Shown here piece after piece: positions 11,849-22,317 of a DNA stretch of 64,000 nt. The stretch lies in the NCBI GenBank assembly GCA_022496805.1, contig CM040094.1:744001-808000 (forward strand), read 5' to 3'. Source of the stretch: Pohlia nutans. Lineage: Eukaryota; Streptophyta; Bryopsida; Bryales; Mniaceae. Position 1 is the first letter of the stretch; every line of letters starts with the position of its first letter. A program made the position numbers and the translations under genes. The notes below the pieces were generated by a model. The model saw only the letters and a program-made list of their open reading frames with translations, had not been told where the DNA came from and made no database searches.

Positions 11849-12351
11849 TTAACCCCTAAACGTTCTCATCCTCTCTAGATTTGGCAATTTTCCAAAGATG
11901 CATTGTAAAAATGCAATTAAAAGGGATATTTTCAATTTGATGAATGAATAAAAGTTGTGCATTATGAATTTTAGATTCTATACATATGGTTAGATGTGCG
12001 ATATTGTCAATATAAGAATGTGATTTGCTGTGATGAGTTGAATCGTAATACTCTAAGTGTAGTATTTTTTAGTTGAGATTTTTTGGTTGCTTAATTTTAG
12101 TAGTTGATTTTTCTGAGAACACTTTTAGACTAAAATCTTTGAAATTTTGGGTGGAACATTACAACATGAAATGAGGCATATAAATTTCACAAATCATCTC
12201 CTTTTTAATTGGATCACACATACACGAAGCTAACTTCCCATAATAATTTCAATAAAAAAATCCACACCACCAAAAATGCACGATAGATGAGAAACGGATT
12301 TCAAATTTGTACATCATGCAAAATATGCATAGTTGGACAGTTAGGGGTTAA
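11849..12351 (+). mobile_element. TTAA-flanked element C, R2 copy 2
   Basis: TTAA (11,849-11,852) is followed by CCCCTAAACGTTCTC. The opposite end, CAGTTAGGGG, is followed by TTAA (12,348-12,351). The 495-bp body has no coding capacity. Its left 300 bp is the R2 repeat also seen at 11,245 and 40,715. Confidence 0.45.
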
Positions 12352-12407
12352 TGGGGTATGTAGTTATTGAGTCACTCTCATTGTCAAGTGGGCACTGTAA
12401 TGAAACT

Positions 12408-12486
12408 TTAACCCCTAAAGGCCCAACCAAGCCAAAACGGCTTGGTTAACAATGTATTTTGACAACCTTGGGCCTTTAGGGGTTAA
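12408..12486. mobile_element. 71-bp miniature TTAA-flanked palindromic element D
   Basis: TTAA (12,408-12,411), CCCCTAAAGGCCCAA, an inner hairpin AACCAAGCC/GGCTTGGTT, then TTGGGCCTTTAGGGG and TTAA (12,483-12,486). The terminal inverted repeat is 15 bp and perfect, making this the clearest paired example of the family in the window. It is too small to encode anything. Confidence 0.6.
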
Positions 12487-13194
12487 AAGAATCATTTTCT
12501 TAGTCCCTGAGTAGATGGGGTTAGGGGGCTTTGAACAATACTTAAATGTGATATAATATACAACATTTACAACTTTTGGAATAATGATTTGAGTTTATGT
12601 GTATGATTGAATTTGAAAAAGTATCATGGAGTTTTGTCAAATCAATTTAAAAACAATCATATTTCAAAAATTTCAGGGAAGACATATTTTTCTAAGTTTA
12701 ATATGTGAATTTTGGAATAATGGGTTGAAATTACAAAATCATCAACATGATATAAGAAATCCACTATGTTTATTGTTTTATAAATTTTAAAGTGTGAAAA
12801 CCAATATATAAAATAATAAATTGTAGATATACATAAGTATTTAGATTTTTCATGAATTAGAAAAGCACATAGTACAGATGCAAAATGCACAAATGCAAAG
12901 CCAACTTTGAAATCAACTTGATTATGCTTTAAGAAAATACCATGTGTAGTTTCATAGAACCTTCTAAATGAAAAAAAAAAAAAAAAAAAAAAAGTTTGAA
13001 AGAATGAAAGGGACTTTAGGGCAATTAGAGTTAACGTATGGCAATTTTCAAAACGAAAATTGAAACCATACCTCTTTGGTCTTCACAAAGGGCTCAAACT
13101 TAAAACTCTAAATTTGTTTATTTATTTATTTATTTTTGAAGCAAAAAGATGTAATCATAGAGTTTTGTTTAAAGACACTCTTCATTAATAAAAA

Positions 13195-13301
13195 CACTGT
13201 CCGCATAAACTAAAGAAGCATGCCCCAAAAGACCCACAACTAATTTAAATTGTCGCGTATGGTATTCTCGTTGATCTTTTCATTAGTTTATGTGGACGGT
13301 G
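13195..13301. repeat. Short inverted repeat upstream of tubby gene
   Basis: CACTGTCCGCATAAACTAA (13,195-13,213) and its reverse complement with two mismatches (13,283-13,301) flank a loop of about 70 bp. It is probably a small MITE remnant in the distal upstream region of the tubby-like gene. Confidence 0.45.
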
Positions 13302-13500
13302 CTTCTACTACCGTACTACTTGAGGGTTAGTGCCTATCAAATCGTGTCTATCAAATTAGTGGGTTGTGATTGAATTACGAATGCTGAACCACCCATCTCA
13401 TACGGAACAACCAAGTCAACAACTAGGATCATTTGGGTAGTTTAAAGTCATTGGACGCGTGAAAAAACTCTAGCTTTCTCGCCATAATTTCATTTGCTGT

Positions 13501-14551
13501 TTGAAAAGATACAAATTCCAAGAGTTCCCGGAAGAGGCAAACGGAGATCCTGGTCTGACTTGTTCAATGTTTTTTAAAATTAACAATTTATTATTAAATA
13601 ATGCAGTCAAGAAAGGGGTACACCGCCATGTTGCAGACCGCAAGTCTAGCTGGAGCCACGGTCAGGGCGTGCATCATTACCGCGCGGTCATGGGTCGGAC
13701 CGCATGGGCTACTACTGTGGGGCGGCCACGGTCGAAGGCTCTCGCGTAGGGCGCGGTCATGGGACGGGACCAAGCTGGTTGGCTGGCCAGGCGATAGGCC
13801 TTGACTCTGCTGCTCGTTGCCCGGTGCTGTGCGAGGGTTCCGTCGTCATCGTCGTCGTCGTTGCCGCAGCAACTTCGCTCCCCATCGCGACAACCTCGTC
13901 TTTCGTTGCTGCTAACCGTCTCGCGCCTCTCGTCCTCTTCCTTTTGAGCCCGGAATCTCCGAATTTGGTTCAGTATTGAATGCGCACGAGCTAACCCTAG
14001 GGTCAGTAGTGGCGCAACGATGTTGTTGCTGCTCTCCGATGAGCGGTGCGTGTTGGCGAGTGAGTTGAAAGGTCTGCGAGTGAGTTGAAAGGTCTGCGAG
14101 TGTTTGAACTGCTTTCAAATTGAGTGGGAGTGAGCCACCTTTGGTTTCATGTTGTCTAAGGGAGAATCAGGCGAACCGTAAAGATCCAGACGTTCAAGGA
14201 TGTCGGACGGAGGACCTTTTGCGGAGTTATTGCCGAGGACGTTGGAAGGAAGAGATTGAGAGACTCAGTTTGTTATCAGTCTTGATTTGGTTGATATTGT
14301 TGGATATCGGCCGGGGCGTGATTGGAAAGCATACGTGCCGATCGTGGTTATTGTAGTGCGCGAATGCAGCGTTGTCGTGATCGGAAGGAGTTGCAGATGC
14401 GTGCAATGAGGTATGGATGGTGTCCGACGAGTGTTTGACGGTGCGGGGGCTACGTGGATGGTTGAAGGTGTGGTTGATGCTGGTGAAGAGAGCGTTGGAG
14501 GGGATTTGGTGTGAGGTGAGCGGCGAAGGGGTTAGGTTGTGCAGGTGGAGC
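13501..14551 (+). promoter_or_regulatory. GC-rich upstream/5' leader region of tubby-like gene
   Basis: Base composition shifts sharply from AT-rich to GC-rich at about 13,600 and stays so into exon 1. This is consistent with promoter plus 5' UTR. Several short upstream ATG frames are present, and a perfect 20-bp tandem duplication (gagtgagttgaaaggtctgc) lies at 14,058-14,097. An upstream ATG at 14,417 is in frame with the coding exon and would add 45 residues. No TATA box or transcription start could be assigned. Confidence 0.4.
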
Positions 14552-16968
14552 ATGTCTGGTGCCTCCGGCCAGCAGAGGTCGTCTTCCTCCTCCATGATGC
14601 CGCTCAAGAGCTTGATACGGGAATTTCAGGAGATGAAGGGCGGGATAGGGAGCATTTCCCGCCGGAGCTTCGAGCTCAAGTTCCCGCATCACCACAGGGG
14701 GAGGTCCAGCGGGATGGTGTTGGACGAGTCGCAGTTGCGCCCGGAGCCGCCGGTGGAGCAGAGCTGCTGGGCGAACATGCCGCCGGAGCTTCTGCGGGAC
14801 GTGATACAGAGAGTGGAGGCGAGCGAGAGCGCGTGGCCCAGCCGGAAGCATGTCGTGGCGTGCGCGGCGGTGTGCAGCTCGTGGAGGGAGATAACGAAGG
14901 AGCTCGTGCGGACACCGGAGCAGTCTGGGCGGTTGACATTTCCGATTGCTTTGAAGCAGGTAAGATTGAAAGAGAGAGGATGTGAAAAGAATGTGGTTGG
15001 ATCGTGGAAACGAGAATGTATGAAGCTGTGGTTTTCAAATTTGAATACCGACTGATGCTCGAGTAAAAAGTCACTAGGTAGAGTAGGAGTTGTCCTTTCC
15101 GATTTTTCAGATGTGGTTTTCCTGGTTTGCACTCGGCCGCGGCTACTTTGTAGCCAATTCATTAAATGGAAGGAACGAGAAGCTGTAGTGTTGAGCTAGG
15201 AAAATGGAATACGGACTGATGCTCGAGTAAAAGTCGCAAGGTTATCCTCTTCGAGTGGTTTTCCTGGTTTGCACTCTGCCGCTTTTTGATACATATAAAA
15301 AGATACGAAGAAGATTTTGTCAGTGTTATCTCTTAGTCCTGCTTTGCCTGTAGTTGAATGGCCATGGGTGTCATTAGAGAATGGGAGCAGGGTTGATGCG
15401 GAAATGGATCGCCAGGTTGAGGTTGGTTTTAACATCACTTCTGTTTCGTCGTTCGTTATCGATGACGATAATGATAGCGTCAGTGGAGAGGTCTGAAATG
15501 AGCATGCATGTATCTATCGCATTCACTAACCTGGCGCTTTCTCTGTTGTAGCCTGGACCTCGTGAGAACACCGTGCAATGCTTCATAAAGCGGGACAGGA
15601 CGACTTCAACATACCAGCTGTTTTTAGGTCTTCCTCCCAGTGAGTTTCTTTCAATCATAGTTACTTGCCTATATTTAGCAGGAATGCTCGGTTTGACCTT
15701 TAGTTGGTATGTTGTATCGATTGTGAGTTGCATGTGTTGTGTGTGATGTAGGTATGTTTTCATGTTAGCAGGAGGGTAAACAGGACATAATACTAATTTT
15801 ACAGTTTGGGCGTCCCTCACTAGGAAACTTCTACAGTGCCGCCATCTGAAACTCTTGTCCAATATATTTATTTTTATTACCGCTATATATTTTTAAAAAG
15901 AGGACTGATTATTTACGATGGGTCTAGGCTTAATCACAGTCCGCATCGTTCAAGCACAGTACGCATGTTTAGTTTGCTGACTGTGTTGAATGTGCAGCTT
16001 TGGTGGAGAATGGGAAGTTCCTCTTAGCTGCAAGGAAGTTTCGGCGGGCAACCAGTACTGACTACATAATTTCTATCAACTCCGAGGATATGTCAAGAGG
16101 GAGTACTACATATGTTGGAAAACTAAGGTATTGACAAGGGTTTTTTGATTTTTGTGAATTTCATGAATACATGACATTTGTGGTCCGAATTTGATGTGGG
16201 CCTCGTAGCTGTTTGCTAATGTATTTGCATATCATGTGATAGTTTTCTAACGGTATTTGTTTGCAATGTATCTTTGAATCCCTTAGGTCAAATTTCTTGG
16301 GTACGAAATTCACTATCTACGACAGTCAGCCTCCTCATAATGGAGTGTTGGCATCAACCCGTGGCGCTCGACGCATCGGGTCGAAACAGTTGTCATCTCG
16401 TGTACATTCTGGAAGCTACAACGTAGCACACATAGCATACGAGCTGAATGTCCTGGGTACGCGAGGCCCGCGACGCATGCAATGCACGCTTCATACAATA
16501 CCAGCATCTGCAATGGAGTTGGGAGGCAGTGCACCCACTCCGACCGAGTTTACGGCCAGCACCCTGGAGGACACACATATCCCCTACTCAAGTGTCCTGT
16601 CGTCCCCTCGATCCAAAGCGGCTGTGGTGGATAGCAGCACTTTGGAAGGGGGGTTTGTATCGGGGCTTTTGAGCAAGGATGAGCCTTTGGTACTGAAGAA
16701 TAAAGCTCCACGATGGCACGAACAGCTCCAGTGCTGGTGTCTGAACTTCCGAGGCAGGGTGACGGTGGCGTCGGTGAAGAACTTCCAGCTCGTGGCATCA
16801 ACGGAGGCGCCTCCAACGACCTCGCAAAGCGACCACGACAAGGTTCTGTTGCAGTTTGGAAAGATTGGGAAGGACATGTTTACAATGGACTACCGGTACC
16901 CTCTCTCAGCTTTCCAGGCGTTTGCGATCTGTTTGAGCAGCTTCGACACGAAGTTGGCGTGTGAGTAG
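14552..16968 (+). CDS. Tubby-like F-box protein (TULP/TLP family)
   Basis: Four coding exons are read as 14,552-14,959, 15,552-15,639, 15,998-16,127 and 16,287-16,968. All introns have GT-AG borders and continuous phase, giving 435 aa, the usual plant length. Residues about 72-125 form an F-box ([13 protein letters not shown] ... VCSSWR), which in this family binds SKP1-type adaptors. Residues 137-435 form the tubby domain, with [60 protein letters not shown], and the C-terminal signature [15 protein letters not shown]. Tubby domains bind phosphatidylinositol 4,5-bisphosphate at the plasma membrane. The 14,552 ATG was chosen because it precedes the conserved N-terminus; 14,417 and 14,594 are alternatives. 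Intron 1 carries a partial tandem duplication (about 15,045-15,140 and 15,200-15,290). Confidence 0.93.
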
Positions 16969-18169
16969 TAGGTTGTACAGGCACAGCGATGACTTCGGTT
17001 CTCCCCAAACTGTGTCCATAGTTGAAAGGCCCCATCAATGCAGCTTGCTGAAACGGAAGAGTGGTGGACGCTTCTCAGGCAGGTCTGGGTTTTCGATGCA
17101 TCGTCTGGATTTTGGGGGGGCTTGCATGCAAAGTATCTAGTAGGCAGGGGTTTGACTAGTTGGTTGAATTGGATCGTCAAGGGCGGTTCACAATCATCTT
17201 TCTACGCAGTCTCAAACCCTTGTCTCAACGCAGACATTGGCAGTAGTGGTCATCTGAATCATGATAAAAAAGCATAGGCGGGTCCTTGACTTACTGTGGG
17301 TTTGTTAGGGTTACTCATTTGCTGAATAGCTTTAGCGACAGCTTGCTGTTCTGAGCTCTTCAAGACTGTAAATACGTCTAATCCTTTTGTGTTTGGCTTC
17401 TAGTATCTGTTCCGTTCCCATTTATCTTATTGGTGCTTCAGGTTGTCTGTTGGAATTATTCTGTTGTTGGAGTGGCTAGAAGCGGGTATAAAGCTATTAT
17501 CATAGTGAGGGGTTGCCGTCGAAGAGATTCAAGTTGCTCTTGTGTTTGAATTCTTTTGGAAACGGGAGCAGTAGGCTTGTAATAAACTAAGTTAGAATTG
17601 ATCTTCGGTGAACGGCTTCGTTGGAACGTGTCAAAAGAGATGCTCTTGACGTGAGCCGGTTTGAAATCAACGCGTAGGCCTCGAGACTAAATTTGGTTTG
17701 CAAGGCCCCAAATTTGTCTGGACGGTAGCCGTTTCCTAAAGAAGGTAGATTTTTCCCACCCTTGGGACTTGGGGTTCAGGATAGTATAAACTTTTGTTAA
17801 GTGAGGCCCAGTCGCTCGACCCGTTCCTCATTAGAACTCCCATTTGCTACTTAGCACTTGAAGTCATTTATAGCCAATATGTTTTGAATTGGTAATCTGA
17901 TGTCCAAATTACTACTGTATACTTGTAAGGTACAATTTGTACATCTGAAGGCGTTTAAGTAAGTTTATTGTTTAGTTGCTTTAATTTTTCTTGGGTTTTG
18001 TAGGCAAACGAAAGACTATTCCACTGAAAGGGTACCGAAAGTGTATTCTTAGCATGTATAGTCTTGGACGCTATGAATGATATTCTTAGCATGTATTGCG
18101 TTGGACGTTATGAATAAACTATGAATTTTCAATGTGGTAATTGCTTGTTCCACTAACTCCGGTTTTAGG

Positions 18170-18182
18170 TTATATATATATG

Positions 18183-18228
<46 letters not shown>

Positions 18229-19625
18229 CGAGCAAAACTGAGTATTGATTTGAAACTTTTCCATTCAAACAACCATATCATGAGCATCAATGGGCAAAGT
18301 CTAAAAGTGAATTTGCAAAAGTTGTATTGTGCGACATATAACACATTACTACCGAAGTTTGAAGAGAAACTCAATTGTGATTTGAAAGAAAATGAATTTC
18401 AAAGTTAGCCATGTCTAAAACTTGGTTTTGTGCGCTACAAGTTGGAAATACTTTAAATTTTGTGAATTTTTTCTTATAGCTTCAATAAAACTTTTTGTGC
18501 CTTGGCATGTTGGTATACATCGTTTTAGAGTGTTGTACGCAAAAATTGAAGGAAGTTGACATTTATAGAATTTAAAATATCGACAATTTGACAAACATGC
18601 AAATGATGTTGGTTTTCACGATATTTGAATTTTTTTTTGGATTTGAGAGTTTGGGACTGCATTGGCCATTGTATAGAGAGCATAGGTTGCAATATGACCA
18701 TTGTTACATCTTAATGCCTTTACATTTGAAATAGTTGTTGAGTAGCCAAAGTGTTCAATTTATATATTAGAGTTGTATGATGCAGTTTTTGGTTTGACTT
18801 TTTTGTACAAAGTCTAGGGTTCATGATGCACATACTCAATTAACCAATTGAAAAACTTGTTTTTTTTGTGTTCAGTATCATCAAAATATTGTTAATTTTA
18901 TGAAAGTCAGTGTAATTTCTGGCAGTTTTGAATTTTTTGATGATATGGAAAATAATATGTTTTTTAATTTTGATTTGTAGGATTGATTATGTGCGTCATA
19001 AACTTTAGTTTTCGTACAAAAATCCTAAACCAAAAAACTACATCGTATAGCTCCAATATATAAATTGAACGCATTGGCCTATTCAACAACTATTTCAAAT
19101 GTAAAGGCATTAAGATGTAACAATGGTCATATTGCAACCTATGCTCTCTATACAATGGCCAATGCAGTCCCAAACTCTCAAATCCAAAAAAAAAATTCAA
19201 ATATCGTGAAAATCAACATCATTTGCATGTTTGTCAAATTGTCGATATTTTAAATTCTATGAATGTCAACTTCCTTCAATTTTTGCGTACAACACTCTAA
19301 AACGATGTATACCAACATCCCAAGGCACAAAAAGTTTTATTGAAGCTATAAGAAAAAATTCACAAAATTTAAAGTACTTCCAACTTGTAGCGCACAAAAC
19401 CGAGTTTTAGACATGGCTAACTTTGAAATTCATTTTCTTTCAAATCACAATTGAGTTTCTCTTCAAACTTCGGTAGTAATGTGTTATATGTCGCACACCA
19501 CAACTTTTGCAAATTCACTTTTGGACTTTGCCCATCGATGCTCATGATATGGTTGTTTGAATGGAAAAGTTTCAAATCAATACTGAGTTTTGTTTGGAAG
19601 TGTATATATATATATATATATATTT
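18170..19625. mobile_element. 1.4-kb foldback element bordered by (TA)n
   Basis: About 600 bp from 18,232 to 18,845 is repeated in reverse complement at about 18,980-19,595, centred near 18,912. Anchors such as CCATTGTATAGAGAGC (18,666) and its inverse (ending 19,158) are identical, and overall divergence looks low. The loop is about 135 bp. Both outer borders carry TA dinucleotide runs (18,172-18,224 and 19,602-19,622). No transposase is present, and matching short frames in the two arms are only mirror images. The TA runs may be the target or part of the ends. Confidence 0.7.
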
Positions 19626-19666
19626 TCAAGTATTTATAATGCACAAACTGCTCAGATTTTAACTCT

Positions 19667-20201
19667 TTAACCCCTAAACGACATAGGGAGAAAGGGCAAA
19701 ACTTAGATGTGTTATAAATGTTACTTCTACAGCTTTGATGAAGTTTGGTATAAAAGAGAAAAATGAGAAGTAATTATTTGTACCGTTAAACTTTCAAAAA
19801 ATGTTTTACACACTCATTTAAAGAATTTAGAAGCGTTTACCATTTAGTTTTCACCAAAATTACAATTTTTATCTTTAGAATTTGAAATTTGGTATGATTG
19901 GTTAACTAAACATTCTGTTCTAAATTTCTAAAATAAAATCAAAAGAGAGAACATCATTACTTTTCCAAAATAGAAAGTTTTATAACACTAGGACATTATT
20001 GAGGTGTTTGTCTTTGGAAAATTCCTCAATGAACCTCAATATTGCAAATAAAAATGCATCAAACAACACTAAAACATGATCTCTATCTCCAATCTCGACA
20101 AAAAAATCAAAACTCAAAAAAAATGTCATTTCCTGACCAAGGGCAGTCACTGCTGTTTGAGCTGCGATTAGAAAATGGTCAATTCGTCATTTAGGGATTA
20201 A
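19667..20201. mobile_element. TTAA-flanked element E
   Basis: TTAA (19,667-19,670), CCCCTAAACGACATAGG, a body of 527 bp, then GTCATTTAGGGA and TTAA (20,198-20,201). The ends form a roughly 12-of-14 inverted repeat. The interior is similar, in reverse orientation, to the R1 repeat (landmarks GATGTGTTATAA, GATGAAGTTTGGT and a TACCGTTAAACTTTCAAAAA-like run). It is non-coding. Confidence 0.5.
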
Positions 20202-20920
20202 TGCTCAAACAACCATTTTTTTGGTCGCTACCTGAATTTAACAGGCTGCCCGAAACAATTTATTTATTTTTGGTTGAAAAAGTAAAATATATTTTAAAAT
20301 ACTACATCAAGCCTATTTTCCAATGCAATTTGAATTATGTCAATCCTAGTTAAACTCCACCCGGGAGATTTTTTCTAAGGGCCTCCTTCCATGTGGGGAT
20401 CGGTTGGGTGGAAGGCACTAGAAGACAAGAATTGAGGTCTCAAGAAGCACCCATGCTCCACCCATTTCGGTACAAATGAAATTTATACTCTTGCATCCTC
20501 TTGTTTCCACCCATTTTGGTAGAGCTTCCTCCTTTTGAGGACCGGCCACCCACACCGATCTCCACATGGAAGCCTGTCTTAAGGGGATCACCTCAACATT
20601 GTCTTAGTGTTATAAGATTTGCTATTTGGGGAAAGTAATCATGTTCCCTCTATCATTTCATTAGCTATTTTGAAGTTTACAATAAATAAACCAACTTTAA
20701 CCAATCATGCTAAATTTTAAACTCTAAAAGTGAAATTTATAGTATATACAAATTTTCAAAGGTTAATGCTTTAAAATTCATTAATAAATATCTAAAGTTC
20801 TTTTTGAAAGTTTGACTGTACGGATAATTAGTAGAGATAATGCCCTTCATTTTGTCTATTGAACTAAACTTCATCAAACATATGAAAGGCACATATTATA
20901 ACACATCTATATTTTGCCTA
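20202..20920 (+). repeat. Dispersed repeat R1, copy 2, interrupted
   Basis: Collinear with 1,146-1,670 over its whole length, except for a 198-bp insertion at 20,382-20,579 that is absent from copy 1. It is non-coding. Confidence 0.55.
20376..20585. mobile_element. 198-bp MITE inserted in R1, TSD TAAGGG
   Basis: TAAGGG occurs at 20,376-20,381 and 20,580-20,585. Between them the body (20,382-20,579) has inverted ends built on TTCCATGTGGRGATCGG, extended by GGGTGG. R1 copy 1 shows the uninterrupted site. The interior is non-coding. The superfamily is undetermined. Confidence 0.6.
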
Positions 20921-21299
20921 ATACCCTCTTTCTAATCAAAGCCTAGCTATTCCTAGTTCAAACTCTCTATCCATTAGATTAGCATCCAACTTCCATAGTG
21001 GTCGTTGTTTTATATTGACTCCGGATAAGTATCAATTCCATTTGCCTCATAATGTGAATTATTTCACAAGGTAAACTTACCACATTCCATTTGTATACAT
21101 TTGTCTTGTCTAGTACAGCTTGCCCTTCGCAATAAATTGCACGTTGCAAACACAAAATCTTGATTCATAACATTCAATAGCCTTGAAGGCTTTGCCTTTC
21201 CGTCCATCTATTCAAGGTACAAAGTCATGGAAGGAGTTATAAAGTGTCACAACAGTCAAAGGCGATCAAGGAGCATGCAAACTATTCATACAACATGTC

Positions 21300-21960
21300 A
21301 ACTCATGGCCTTTCGGTATTTGGTACTGGCTAGATATAGCACAAGTGTGTTGCAAGCTCTTCATGTGACCTTTCCAAGTTTCACTACTTCCAACTTCTTG
21401 TAACAAATGCAACTATTGATATCTTTGAGGATGAAGATGAAGAATATTCTTCACATTCTTTCATAGGCAATGGGAAGGCTACTAAATGTTTTGCCACACC
21501 TTGAGTCATAAACAAGTGATTGCCCTTATACTGTATATGAAGCAAAAATGAAAAATGGCATTTTTCAATATATCCTTGAAAGAACGACAAGTCAAAACTT
21601 AACTTGGAGCCACTTGTTTTTGCAACAAAGCCTCCTTGAAATATACGCTTTGCAATATGGCTTTGCATGTTTGCCATACTCAACTTACGTTTGGTGCAAT
21701 ACTTTGCAAGATGACACTTCTTGACTCAATTAAAACAAATCATTTGACTTGTGTCCCACTTGCCAATGTCATTGCCATGCATGTCCTTTTTTCCACTTTC
21801 AAGACCTTTCATTAAGCCATTTGTTTTGTTCGGTCCAAACATGTTTTCAAACAAGTGGTTATATTGAAGCTTTGTATGTGTGGGCATCTTCTTCAGGCCT
21901 CTTATGGTGACCTTCATTAGAGCACTCCAGAAGTAAATGAAAAGTGCCAAGGGCCCTTCA
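21300..21960 (-). pseudogene. Possible degenerate gag-like zinc-knuckle relic
   Basis: On the minus strand two frames (21,726-21,950 and 21,384-21,683) are separated by an in-frame stop. Across the stop the sequence reads C-F-N-stop-V-K-K-C-H-L-A-K-Y-C. This is a CX2CX4HX4C zinc knuckle, typical of retrotransposon gag, whose second cysteine codon has become TGA. Upstream residues are lysine-rich and no protease or reverse transcriptase motif is readable. The call rests on one motif and could be chance. Confidence 0.3.
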
Positions 21961-22317
21961 AATACCTCTTGACTCTTGATCCTAGCGTGTTAGAAATTGG
22001 GCCTTCAAATCACTATTTAGCTGACTATATCCTCCCATTCTACTTGTGATTGGTCCATTGACTATTTGATGCGCACTTTTGATACGTGAAGGGCGTGCAA
22101 GGGTGGGGGAGTGTTAGTGCAAGGGGCCTTCAAATGTAGATAAATAATTTCAGCGAGTTGGTCCTAGCGTGCATGGATGAGAATGCTCTTAGCACTCATC
22201 CTTTCAGCCAGTTTGAGCAAGCCCTTACAAAATATTGCATAAAATATTTAGTCAAAAAAGAGAGCCTACAGTCAATGTGGAGCAAGGAATTAGCACTTTG
22301 AAATTTCATATATTATT

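Larger units (their letters stand above)
1..13500. other. Gene-free AT-rich region packed with repeats
   Basis: No convincing gene is visible on either strand. All open frames are short, lack family resemblance and fall in low-complexity or repeated DNA. The region holds SINEs, foldbacks and TTAA-flanked elements listed separately. Between them it is AT-rich sequence with poly-A/T runs, for example about 4,180-4,400, which is almost pure A/T built from repeats of ATTATTTTTAAA type. Stretches 722-1,145, 5,946-6,850, 9,684-10,090 and 12,490-13,190 show nothing recognisable. Confidence 0.7.
16969..22317. other. Gene-free interval between tubby gene and its pseudogene
   Basis: 16,969 to about 18,120 is probably 3' UTR and flank of the tubby-like gene. 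A segment at about 18,005-18,085 reappears at 22,318-22,390 next to the pseudogene, so the ancestral duplicated block reached this far. A 38-bp direct duplication (TATTCTTAGCATGTAT ...) lies at about 18,041-18,115. The rest is a 1.4-kb foldback, element E, repeat R1 copy 2 and a possible retroelement relic, all listed separately. Confidence 0.6.

Noticed and set aside
14227..15162. Overlapping frames on both strands of tubby exon 1
   Set aside because: They are shadows in GC-rich coding DNA. The plus-strand frame alone gives the F-box and joins in phase to the tubby domain.
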